The notes under the pieces were generated by a model. The model was given only the letters and a program-made list of their open reading frames with translations. It was not told the DNA's origin and did not search any database. Shown here piece by piece: positions 46,410 through 57,261 of a stretch of 64,000 nucleotides of DNA. Position 1 is the stretch's first letter; each line of letters begins with the position of its first letter. Source of the stretch: Henckelia pumila (taxonomy: Eukaryota > Streptophyta > Magnoliopsida > Lamiales > Gesneriaceae); the NCBI RefSeq assembly GCF_033568475.1, contig NW_027331831.1, positions 15,810,001 through 15,874,000 on the forward strand. The letters are read 5' to 3'. The position numbers and the translations under genes are program-made.

Positions 46410-49400
46410 CTAAGTTGGTGCAAAGATATCTTTGATACCCAACTTGTCAAGTGAGTTATGAAAAATCTTGCTGGAGATGGCCTTCGTAAGCATGTCAGCA
46501 AGTTGATCTTCTGATCTCACAAAGGGAAAACGAATCACTCCTTCTTCAAGATTTTGTTTAATGAAATATCGATCTATCTCAATATGTTTAGTTCGGTCAT
46601 GATGAATCGGATTTTGCGATATCTCAATAGCAGCTTTGTTATCGCAAAACAAATTCATTTCTGAGCGAGGGGCAAAACCAAGCTCTGAAAGCAGTCTTCT
46701 AAGCCACAAAATTTCACAAAGTCCCTTGGCCATTCCTCAAAATTCTGCTTTGGCACTTGACAAAGCTACTACCTTTTGTTTCTTACTCCTCCAAGTCACC
46801 AAGTTACCACCAAAAAATGTAAAGTACCCCGATGTAGATTTTCTGTCAGTTATATTTCCTGCCCAGTCCGCATCTGTATACCCTTCAATTTCCAAATGTC
46901 CATTCCTAGTGAACATAAGACCTCTTCTTGGGGCTGATTTCAAGTAACGAAGTATTCGAATAACTACATCCATATGGTCTTTACTTGGGCAGTGCATGAA
47001 CTGACTGACTAAACTAACAGCATAAGAAATGTCAGGACGGGTGTGGGATAAATAAATTAATTACCCACTAGGCGTTGGTACCTCTCTTTGTCGGTTGGCT
47101 CTTGATTTGGATGCTCCACAAGCTTTAGATTTTGTGCCATTAGAGTGTCTACGGGCTTACAATCTAGCATTCCCACTTCAGCCAATAGATCAAGCACATA
47201 TTTTTTTTGTGATAAAAATATGCCTTTTTTTGACCTAGCCACTTCGATCCCTAAGAAGTACTTAAGTCCGCCCAAATTTTTCATTTCAAATTCAGCAGCT
47301 AGTTGCTTTTGCAGCTTACAAATTTCCTCTATATCGTCCCCCGTAATAATCATATCATCAACATAAATTATCAAGATAGTTATCTTTCCTTGTCTTCGTT
47401 TCACAAAAAGAGTATGATCATAGTTGCTTTGCTGAAAACCATAGTTTTTCATTGCCATGCTGAACCGGCCAAATCATGCACGTGGTGACTGCTTTAACCC
47501 ATATAAAGCCCTTCATAGTTTGCAAACAGTTTTAGAAGTGGATGAAATATAACCCGGTGGAACATCCATATATATTTCCTCCTTGAGATCTCCGTGAAGA
47601 AAAGCGTTCTTCACATCAAATTGGTGCAATGGCCAGTCCAAGTTTGCTGCCAAGGACAATAAAACTCTAACAGTGTTTAGCTTGGCTACTGGGGAGAATG
47701 TCTCTTGATAGTCTAACCCGTATGTCTGAGTATAGCCTTTGGCGACTAATCTTGCTTTGTATCATTCAATAGATCCATCTGCCTTATGCTTAATAGAGAA
47801 CACCCATTTACACCCAACTGTCTTTTTTCCTTTTGGCAGCGGAACAATTTCCCATGTTTTATTCTTTTCCAAGGCTTCAATTTCTTCTTGAATAGATTTA
47901 GACCATTTCAAATCTGTTAATGCCTCATGAATCCCAGAAGGAATGGAACAAGTAGATAACTTGTAAGCGAAGGCTTTAAGGTGTTGTGACTGTCCTTGTG
48001 TAGTAACATAATTGGAGATCGGGTAGTTTGATTGTCTCCCTGCACCATCTGGTGAATAACAGTTTGGGGGCTTGCCCCTATTGTGCCTGAAAGGTAAGTT
48101 ATAACCAATAGAAGTATCCAAAGCATGATTAGGAGGTGGAGTGTGAGATTTTACCTCATTGACATTCTCAGGTAAAGGATTGTCATTGTCGTGTACATGA
48201 AGGAGAGGGATTTCTTTACTTGCCGTGACCGACTCACTTTTTGGACTTTCATCAATGGTCGGAATATCTTCAGTTGAAGCACTAGTGAAATCTACATTTG
48301 GGCCATTGTTGGGTAGTGTCGGTACAATGATATTAGGTACAGGAGGTGTGATGGGTGCACTTTCATTTTAAGTTAGGCAATCCCACCACTTCGGATCTTC
48401 ATTCCAAGGCTCCCCTTGAAGAGGAGAATTCGAGTCGTGGGAAGAGTAAAAATGTTTGGATTCCAAAAAAGTGACATCCATGGTGATATAGATGTGTCTT
48501 TTGATAGGATCATAACATCGATATCCTTTTTTGTTTGTACCATAGCCTAGAAAGATGCAGCGGATAACACTGGGTTCAAGCTTTGTTCTTTGATTTTTAT
48601 GTAGGTGGACAAATGCAACACATCCAAATATCCTTGGGGAAATGAGCAATACCGATGGTAAAGCAAAAAATTCAGATAACCTTTGTAGTGGAGCGTTAAA
48701 GTTCAAAACTTTGGTGGGCATCCGGTTCAATAAATAGACAGCAGTAACAATGGCATTATCCCAATGCCGACTAGGAACTTTGCCGCCAATTAATAGTGCA
48801 CGTGCATTTTCTAAAATATGCCGGTTTTTCCATTCGGCAACGCCATTTTGTTGCGGGGTTTGACTACATGAGGTTTCATGAATAAGACCATTGTTTTGAA
48901 AGTATTCAGAGAATTTTTTGTTCACAAATTCTCCCCCATTATCAGACCTAAGGATCCAAATTTTAGCTGAAAATTGATTTTGAATCATAGCATGAAATGC
49001 GCAGAAGACACCGAATGCCTCGTCTTTGTGTTTCAACAGGTATAGCCATGTCATATGGGTACAATCATCGACAAAACTTACAAACCAACGTAGACCATAA
49101 GTAGTTGTAATGGGAGAAGGCCCCCAAACATCAGAGTGAATCAAGGCAAAAGGAATTTCACTTTTATTAAGGCTTAGTGGAAAAGATACACGATGACTTT
49201 TTGCTAAAATGCAAGTTTCACACCTGAAATCAGAAAAGTTCAGCTCTGAAAATAACCGAGGGAATAAATGCTTCATGTAACTAAATGAGGGGTGCCCCAG
49301 TCGACGGTGCCACTGCCATATATCTCTTTCTTTAACACCGAGGGAGCTGCTCGCACAATAAACTCTGTCAAGACTAAATTCATCGATATAGTATAACCCC

Positions 49401-50886
49401 TCTCGCTTAGTACCACGCCCAATGATCTCCTTTGTAAGAATGTCCTGAAAGAGGCAAAATTTTGGATACATTAGTGCAACACAATTCAATTCTTCGGTAG
49501 CTTGACCCACAGATAACAATTTATTTTTGATAGAGATGGTACTAATAAGGTATTAGATTGGGAAATTGGAGGAGATAGCTTCACTGTTCCAGCCCCTGTT
49601 ACTTGATACAACACCCCATTAGCATTGGATATACTAGTTCGCCTTGGTGTTGTAGTTTGGACGAGGTCATTCGGGCAAAATGTCATGTGGTCCATTGCTC
49701 TGGAATCTACTATCCAGCCGCTGTTCTTATTTTTCTTGGAGACATGTAAAGCATTGTTGTTAGAACAACCAATGTTACCTTGATTATCAAGAATTGGCGT
49801 AGTTTCATCCTTCAACTTTTCAAAAGGAGAAAAAGTGAATTGTTGTTCTGTATTTGCCATGGCTACATGACCGATTCCTCCTGCCGTTTCTCTTTGCTTT
49901 CGTGCTTTAAATTCGTTCCACCATTCTGGACCCATGTAATTCAAAATAGGTTTCACATGTATACTTTTTGTTTCCACAGTGTGAACAGCTGCTGCCCATA
50001 CCTTCCAATTGCCCCTTGGCTTTCGTCAAGAAGTTGATTTTCCACTTCGTGATTACGAAGACCCTTGCTTTGTACCGTGGAGTATAGACTGTTGCTGTGA
50101 GTTATTCTTTAATCCTTTAGACGCCATCACAGCAGTTGTAGTATGGCTTGAATCTGTTAGCATGATACTTTGTCTTATATCTTCCCTTCGAACATGAGCA
50201 TAAGCCTGGTCAACAGTTGGAAATGGTGTTAATTGGAGAACATCGCTTCGAATCTTATCCAGTCGATCATCAAGTCCATCAAGAAAAGTATAAACACGAT
50301 CCTCTTGAAGAAGAATATTATATTTCTCTATATCATCAGCACATGTCATTGGATTTGGTCGGCGAAAATCAATCTCTCTCCATAGTCCTTGGAGTCCATT
50401 GTACTATGACTCAATAGATCTGCCGGACTGCCGCATACGAGTTACTTGTCTCTTTAGACCATATACTTGGGATGTGTCTGTAACATCAAAGAAGGTTGTG
50501 GCAATCGAATCCCATACCTGTTTTGCCGTTGGAAATCGAATAAAGTTGCCAATTAGAGATGGATCCATCGAATTAATCAGCCATCCCTTCACAATGGAGT
50601 TCTCTGTCCTCCATCTTCTAAAAGTTGGGTCATTTGAGTTTGGTTGTGGGAGATCACCGTTAATGTATCCCAATTTGTCTTTTCCTGAGATGTACATCTC
50701 GACAACTTGGGACCATAGGGCATAATTGGTACCATCAAGTTTGATACCAATATGAGCCGCAACACTATCATGCGTTACGCTTGCATTCTGAGTTTGGTTC
50801 TGCGTCAAAGCTTGAGCCATCCTTGTTGAGAATTCTTCAAGAATTGCAGTAGTATTTGGTTGTTGTTGGTCAACCAGTTCGGCCAT
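46410..50886 (-). pseudogene. copia gag-pol polyprotein, broken by stops and frameshifts
   Basis: Gag starts at 50886 (MAELVDQQQ) with LDGTNYALWSQVVEMYISGK. The protease site has decayed to WIVDSRAMDHMTF (a DSRA reading instead of the usual D-S/T-G-A). Integrase (48368-49519) keeps WHRRLGHPSFSYM, SDVWGPSP, ILRSDNGGEF and QTPQQNGVAEWKNRH. RT pieces (47057-48121) include KTVGCKWVFSIKHKADGS and IIYVDDMIITGDD. RNase H (46410-46997) has YTDADWAGNITDRKSTSGYF, LFCDNKAAIEIS and HIEIDRYFI. At least five interruptions occur, so it is non-functional. Confidence 0.93.
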
Positions 50887-50967
50887 TTCTTTGTGCCTGA
50901 TTTGTCAGTGAGATGGCTGTCACTGGCGTAGATCAGAAACCCTTCACGGATCCCCGCTTTGATACCA

Positions 50968-51213
50968 TGTAAACTTTAGGTAGAGAATATATTGTAAAAT
51001 GATTTCTTTCTTCCATATCTTCTCACGAGTACAGTACTTCTCATTTATACAAGAAAGAGGCTAAACAACTATGTTAAACTATCTATGCTAGGAAAGAATA
51101 AATTAACCCATGATCTCTGGGATAAGTATGATCATGGAATATACACAAACAAAGAGAAAAGATAGCCTACATTAATTAAGTGCTATATTAGTTGAATACA
51201 GCTCACGCCAACA
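50968..51213 (-). repeat. copia 5' LTR
   Basis: 246 bp, adjacent to the primer-binding site on its inner side. The target duplication GTCAA lies at 51214-51218. Confidence 0.95.
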
Positions 51214-51550
51214 GTCAACACAATTACAACATCATGCTTTCAACTCCAACTAACTCATAAAAAAATTTAGATTTTCACAATTTTTTAAAAATCCCCCCCA
51301 AACTTAAATTGTGCATTGTCCTCAATGTACAGTATTTATTAAAAACAAGGGACACATACCTTAGGCACCAAGCGTCAGTACTCGACACCATCTTAATCAC
51401 TCAAAACTCTTCATCAGGGGTGGTTCCTAAACTCTTTCAGCTCCATACTTTTTCACCTACACAATTCAAAATCATTAGTAATGTATAGTTTCCTCATGAA
51501 AAAAATAAAAACAAAAACAACTAAAAGAAAATAAAAAACGCATAAAAACT

Positions 51551-51580
51551 AGCTTGGGTTGCCTCCCAAGAAGCGCTTAG
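51551..51580 (-). other. Conserved-looking hairpin motif downstream of the gag-protease frame
   Basis: The - strand reads CTAAGCGCTTCTTGGGAGGC then AACCCAAGC, in which TTGGG and CCCAA can pair around AGGCAA. I recall nearly the same string after the coding region of Athila-type elements. That recollection is not checked here, and a function is unknown. Confidence 0.5.
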
Positions 51581-51612
51581 TTTATAGTCCATAGCCCGAC
51601 TGTATTCCAATT

Positions 51613-53805
51613 CTAGCCCGGTTTCGCTTTGTTGAGGGTCTTCCCTTTCGCTTTCACCCTCCATATATATTCAACAACATTTTTAAACTTTGATTTTTTT
51701 TTCGTTTTCTTCTTCTTCTTTAGCACCTTCAGATCATTTTTCTTTGAATCTACCTCATGAACAAGTTTGGGATGGCCATCCAGCTTCACAACTCTCTCAA
51801 TCATGCATAATTCTTTGATGGGTGGATTACTTGATTTCTTGAATATGTTAAAAATAACTCTTTCACCATCCACACTCATCAACAACTCACCATTCTTCAC
51901 CTCAATCTTGGCATCAGCAGTGGCCAAGAAAGATCTCCCCAATATCAGTGGCATATTTGCATCCTTCTCCATAGCTAGCACAACAAAATCCGCCGAAAAA
52001 ATAAATTTATCTATTTTTACCAAAACATCTTCAATGATTCCAAGCGGATATGTGATAGATCTATCAGCTAGCTGCAATGCAATCATTGTGGGCTTCACCT
52101 CGCCAAGTCCTAAGCTCCTGAAAACAAACAAAGGCATCAGATTAATGCTAGCTCCTAGATCGCAAAGTGCATTATTAAAATAAGAAGAACCAATAGTGCA
52201 AGGAATAGTAAAACTTCCTGGATCCTTCAGCTTTTGTTGCATATTCTTTTGGAGCACAACACTACATTCTTCAGTTAAGCTCACCACCTCATTCTCTTGC
52301 AGCCTCATTTTCTTGGACATCACCTCTTTAATAAACTTCACATAATTCGGCATTTGTGCCAAAACATCAGCAAAAAAGATGTTGATATGTATCTTCTTGA
52401 AAATCTCCAAGAATTTTGAGAACTGCTCGTCCACTGCCTTCTTCTTGAACCTTTGGGGGAATGGAAGAGGAGGTTTGTACATCGGTTTCTATTTAAGTTC
52501 AGGCTCAATCTCTTTCTCCTCGACTTCCTTCTCTTTCTCTATATCAGTTGCATGTTCCTGGACTCCAACTTCTTTTCCACTCCTCAACTCTATGGCATTA
52601 CACTGCTCCTTTGGATTTACCTTAGTGTTGCTCGGAAATTGGCCTCTGTTGTTATCCTTCAGTGTGTTCGACAACTGCCCAATGCTAGTCTCCATGGATT
52701 GCAATACAGCACCTATGTTGGCCATGTGTGTCTCCAAGCTGTCCAGGCGAGTCTCAGTCCTCGCCATCCTTTTACAAGATTCCTGCACAAAAGTACTAAC
52801 CACATCTTCCAAAGAAGGCTTACCCTCATCCTTGTTTGTATTGAACCCCGGAGGAGGATTCAGCACATTTTTGTTGTTAGCATAAGAAAAATTTTCATGA
52901 TTTCGCAAGCTAGGATGGTAAGTATTAGGGACAGGGTTACCTCGATAGCCTCCATAACCTCTTTGATTTATGTACTGGGCTTGTTCATGGTAGTGAGATT
53001 CGTCCATTGCACCCGGCACACCTGCTGCTGGTTTTGCAACACTCCCTTTATTCCACGCAGATAGTGCAGATAATTGAGCAGTGATAGATGTGAGAGGATC
53101 TACTGCATACACTCCAACTGGCTTCTTGACTCCCATACGCTCAGATGGCCGTTGAAAACTATTGATCGTCATTTGTTCCAGCATATCATAGGCTTGAGCG
53201 GGGTCCTTTTCAAAAATAGTACCTCAAGAAGCAGAATCCACATTCATCCTCGTAGGCGCATTCAACCCATTTTAGAATAATTCTATTTGCTCCCAATCTG
53301 CAAATTTATGGTTAGGACAACGTCTAAGCAAATCTTTGTACCTTTCCCACACCTCATAGAGTTGTTCAGTGTCCATCTGCCTGAAGGTGCTGATTTCAAT
53401 CTTCAGTTGGGTGGATTTGGCAGGAGGAAAATATTTTGCAAGAAATTTTTCTGTCATCTCCTCCCATGTAGTGATGCTTCCTAGCGGCAGTGACTGCAAC
53501 CAACTCCTTGCTTGATCCCTGAGAGAAAACGAAAACAAGCGTAAGCGTATAATATCTTCAGACACACCATTAATTTTTACTGTATCGGTTATCTCCAATA
53601 AAGTGCGTAGGTATAGGTGAGGATCAGCAGTGGCGCTCCCATTAAATTGGTTCTGTTGAACCATGTTGATCAAAGCCGGCTTTAGCTCAAAATTGTTAGC
53701 GTTAATGGTCCCTCGAGCGATTCCATAATAGTGAGCCTGGATCGTCGGCCGGAAGTGATCTATAATTGGCACCAGGGGAGCTTGATTTACATTCTCTTCA
53801 GCCAT
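51613..53805 (-). pseudogene. Athila-like gag-protease frame with three in-frame stops
   Basis: One frame of 731 codons starts at ATG 53805 (MAEENVNQAPLVPIIDHF). The gag domain has FELKPALINMVQQNQFNGSA, DPHLYLRTLLEI, FSLRDQARSWLQSLP and WEEMTEKFLAKYFPP. A linker with a coiled-coil-like MARTETRLDSLETHMANIG follows. The retroviral-type aspartic protease region has CDLGASINLMPL and MPLILGRSFLATADA. The frame ends in a Lys-rich tail at 51613. Stops near 53272, 53220 and 52486 interrupt it. Nothing RT-like follows, so the element is gag-AP only. Confidence 0.88.
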
Positions 53806-54016
53806 TCTATTGACTTCTTATCTTCTAATTCTTCTTAAAGCACGTGCAGTGCGCTCGATCTCCGGATCAAAAAGTAAGGAATTCGCACTTTGAGATCATC
53901 ACATAGATTGTAATTAAAAATGAGAAGAAATCAATTAGTAACTTAAAATAAAATAAAAACTCTAAATTAAAATCTAGACTAATTGGTAACAAGATTAAAA
54001 AATAATCAAAATTTAC

Positions 54017-54034
54017 TCCCCGGCAACGGCGCCA
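54017..54034 (-). other. Primer-binding site of the Athila-like element
   Basis: The - strand reads TGGCGCCGTTGCCGGGGA, 9 nt from the 5' LTR. It matches the 3' end expected of tRNA-Asp and is typical of Athila/Tat relatives. Confidence 0.88.
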
Positions 54035-54043
54035 AAAACTTGT

Positions 54044-55507
54044 TGTGAAAATTACTCGCAAGCGTACGAGTACCAAGTTTTAATATAGTGAAAAATCAAG
54101 TATCGTTCCCTCAGAGAGTAAAATGAAAATATTCAGTGCTTGTAATTAAAATAATCTAAAATTTATCTAGAAAATCAAAATCTCAGAATTTTGCAGAATA
54201 AAATAATCAATGAGTTTTTAATAGCACGCACACAACTTTCAGATAAAAATCAATCGGAGGAAAAATGGTCTAGAGGTTTAGATTTCACCTGGTTTCAACA
54301 ACAATCAATCCTAATTAATTTAGTTTCATGAATTCCAGTCAATTAATAGCCAAGAACACTTAAGTTTATTATTTCCATCTCCCGAGCAACAAATAATTTT
54401 TATCAACTACAATTCAATTCCAATATCCCTATTAAGAATCTACTTGCAGTGATCTATCACAAAACAATGTTTTTTTTAAAAGCTCTGTTAAAATTATACT
54501 CTCTCCCGAGCTATATAAATAATTAACAGTGTATTTTCTAATGGTCCTATTCAAAATCCCCTCTCTCGAGTGCCAGATTTCAAATAAATATAACAATTCA
54601 ATTATTTATCAGATAATTTAAAAGACAATCAATTCTAGAAAAATAATTAATATAGAAGAAACTCAATTCAATAAAATAAAAAATTCATGAAAGTGTCTAC
54701 ACCAGGTTCCATCCGACCTCTAGACTCTAAAAAATTAGTCCATGATAAAAAATAGATAAACACAATTCATGTTTATGAAACTAAACATCAATTCCAATTT
54801 AATAAGAAACGGGAAAGAAAAACAAATCCAAAGTAGCTTCCGCGTCCTTCGTCTTTGAACTTTTCCAATTTTCTTCTTCACGTTGTTGTGCAGATTTTTC
54901 CTCCCTAAATCTCTTCTTCCTTGTGCGTGTGTTGTGTGATTTAGATTTGTGCGGCTGCCCCCCTCCTATTGTGTCTTTGAAATCTCTTTTATATGTCCTC
55001 GTAGCCCGTCAAAAAAAGCCCGAAAAAGTCTCAAAGTCTTCTTCCCAAAAAATTACAAAATCTGACTTTGCGATAGCGCGGGCGCACAGTAGAGTGGTGA
55101 GGGCGCGCCTGAGCCTCGAATTTACACTTCTTTTTACGTCCAGGGATGGCACGGGCGCGCTAGGAAACAGCGAGGGCGTGCCCTACTCTTGCATGTGTTG
55201 TTATGCAATGCGCGACAATTTTCAAAAAATCATATTTCCCAAACTAACCGTTGGATTAAGCTGAAATTTTGACAGCAACTTCAAAACATCCTAAATTTTA
55301 TTATGAATGGTAAAGATCGGATTTGGATGTCTCAATAATTCTCAGTAATTTTCTGAAATTGTTGCTCCAAAATTCATCCTTCCGCTTCTTATAGCTATTT
55401 TTGCTCCAATCCTTGCAACTCACAAAAATATGCGTAATATCCACTAAATACATCACAAAAGCCAAGTCAAAATATATATAAATTAAGTGCATAAAATGCA
55501 CTTATCA
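54044..55507 (-). repeat. Athila-like 5' LTR
   Basis: It matches 43618-45091 with scattered differences. The ORF 54923-55264 duplicates the one in the other LTR and is not an independent gene. Confidence 0.93.
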
Positions 55508-56473
55508 GCATTCTTGTTCGATTTCCGCACATATGGCTTTAGGAATGTGAAAGCATGACATAACGTAAGTAGGGATCGCCTGAATAACTGATTTAATCAG
55601 ATTTTCCTTGCCACCCATCGAGAACATATTAGAACTCCACCCTTGAATCCTCTTACAAACATGCTCCACCAAATACCGGAACTGAAGTTTTTTATTTCTC
55701 ATTGAGAATACCGGCAGACCAAGATAGACCTCATGTACATGTACTACCGGGATTTCCAGCCTTGTTTTGATCCACTCAATTAATTGGGCATTGGTGTTTG
55801 GGCTGAAAGACAGCGAGGATTTATCCAAGTTGATAAGCTGACCCGAAGCTTTTTCATAGAATTTTTTATTACAGAGCAGTCTTCCACCCGAGGCTTTGAA
55901 GAACAGAAGACTATCATCTGCGAAAAAAATATGAGAAATGACAGGCCAAGTTGAAGTGATACAGACACCTATTAATAACTTACGCTCCTCCATTGATAAA
56001 AGATACGATGAAAGACCATGCACACACAACACAAATAAGTAGGGTGATAGGGGATCTCCCTGTCGGATTCCTCGCCCTGGCATAACATGACCAACTGTAT
56101 CACCATTCACAGAAAATGCGTAACTTATAGTTCGAACACACTTCATGATTCTCTCGACCTAACTGGCGGAAAATCCCAATTTTAACATGATATCTTCAAG
56201 GAAACTCCATTTGACTCTGTCGTATGCTTTGCTCATGTCAAGTTTAAGCGTAGCGAAACCTTTCTTCCCCACTTTCCTACTACGAATCCAGTGCAGGATC
56301 TCAAAACCCAAGATGATATTGTTGGAGATCAACCTTCCCGGGATAAAATCACTCTGAAACTCATTAATAATCTGCATGAGAATGGGACGTAGACGGTTGG
56401 TCAGAACACGTGCAACGATTTTGTAGCACACATTGCACAAATTGATAAGGCGAAAGTTTTTCACAGGGAGAAA
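55508..56473 (-). pseudogene. LINE ORF2 reverse transcriptase part
   Basis: From 56473 downwards: FRLINLCNVCYKIVARVLTN, FIPGRLISNNIILGFEILH, LDMSKAYDRVKWSFLE, a frame break near 56155, then GRGIRQGDPLSPYLFVLCVH and the catalytic FADDSLLFFKA. It ends ...IPKAICAEIEQEC where the LTR element cuts in. These are the standard non-LTR RT blocks of plant L1 elements. The N-terminal endonuclease is missing through 5' truncation. Confidence 0.9.
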
Positions 56474-56733
56474 GTTTTTTAAGTAGTTTTTTAAAAACAA
56501 TTCTGAGGTGTTTTTTAATTTTATTTTTTGGAAAAAAAAAACACGAGTCAAACGGATAATGAATTGGGTTATGTTGTAAATGGGTCATTCTCTCTCAAAA
56601 ATCCTTTCTGATAATCCTAATTTTCCTCTCGCTCTTTTTCATCCCAAGTCCCGCTACCATCGCCTAAGAAGAAGAATAGATTTGGTCATTTGAATCTCGT
56701 CTCTTGGCTTTGATCTTCGCAGTACTCATTGTT

Positions 56734-56993
56734 AAAAGGGTTGACCCCGAAGAAAAACTCATCCCACATGAGTCAAAGGCTCATTGGCTCATGCGGGGAT
56801 TAAATCGAGGGATGTGCATGAGCGACAGGGACTTGAGGGAGGGAGCAACATGGCCAACCCCCAGAGCATACCTCCATAATATTTTATCAGAGAATATGCT
56901 CCACACGAGGATCGAACCCGTAAAATTGGAGAATTTTTTTTCACGTCACCTTAGGCTTTACCAACTCGCCTATGCCCCAGTGAGAATCTCCAT
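56734..56993 (-). mobile_element. tRNA-derived SINE, copy 2
   Basis: The - strand reads GGGGCATAGGCGAGTTGG (A box), then GGGTTCGATCCTCGTGTGGA (B box), and a body ending TCGGGGTCAACCCTTTT. It is collinear with copy 1. Direct repeats AGTACTCATTGTT (56721-56733) and AGTACTCATGGTT (56994-57006) flank it, with one mismatch. It lies between the two LINE copies. Confidence 0.88.
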
Positions 56994-57261
56994 AGTACTC
57001 ATGGTTGACTGAAATACATGATTCCAACGACTCAACCAAATGGATGTTCTCGTTTTTTCTACTCAAATATTTGTTTTTTAGTACTTAATTTTAATGCATA
57101 TGATTCTGTTTTTTTTATTCTTGTAGCAGCTTACAAGGCTAAGGCATCCAATCTCATAATTCATTTCAAAGTTCTTATCATGTTAGTTTTAATAATTATA
57201 TTTATTATTATCAATGATCAACATATACATATGCGTGTGTCTGTGTATCCTTGTATTATTA

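Larger units (their letters stand above)
46158..51213 (-). mobile_element. Ty1/copia retrotransposon, full-length but decayed
   Basis: Identical-length LTRs of 246 bp (46158-46403 and 50968-51213) start TGTAAACTTTAG and end CACGCCAACA. The 5-bp target duplication GTCAA is at 46153-46157 and 51214-51218. On the - strand the primer-binding site TGGTATCAAAGCGGGG follows the 5' LTR, and the polypurine tract AACTTAGGGGGAG precedes the 3' LTR. Domain order gag, protease, integrase, RT, RNase H is diagnostic of copia. A hand alignment of the LTRs gives 8 mismatches in 246 positions, so it is a fairly young insertion. Confidence 0.95.
43618..55507 (-). mobile_element. Athila-like LTR element carrying only gag and protease, interrupted by copia
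   Basis: LTRs (43618-45091 and 54044-55507) read TGATAAGTGCATTTTATGCA to TTTTCACA on the - strand. The primer-binding site TGGCGCCGTTGCCGGGGA (tRNA-Asp type, as in Athila relatives) follows the 5' LTR. The only coding sequence is a gag-protease frame (51613-53805). The remaining internal part (45092-46157 and 51219-51612) has no RT, RNase H or integrase. The element lies inside a LINE, with no clean 5-bp target duplication at the outer ends (TTTTT against GCATT). A Ty1/copia copy is inserted at 46158-51213. Confidence 0.83.
41996..56473 (-). mobile_element. L1-type LINE, 5'-truncated, interrupted by an LTR element
   Basis: Two LINE pieces (55508-56473 and 41996-43617) join in sense across the inserted LTR element. 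The protein frame reaches ...AEIEQEC on one side and resumes NFWRGL on the other. Direct repeats GTTTTTTAAGTAGTTTTTT at 41977-41995 and 56474-56492 bound the whole, as target-primed reverse transcription would leave. The copy is about 2.6 kb without the insertion. It starts inside the reverse transcriptase, so it was 5'-truncated on arrival. Confidence 0.85.

Noticed and set aside
53806..54016. Separate gene in the leader of the Athila-like element
   Set aside because: The ORF 53867-54076 runs into the primer-binding site and LTR and has no similarity. It is untranslated leader.
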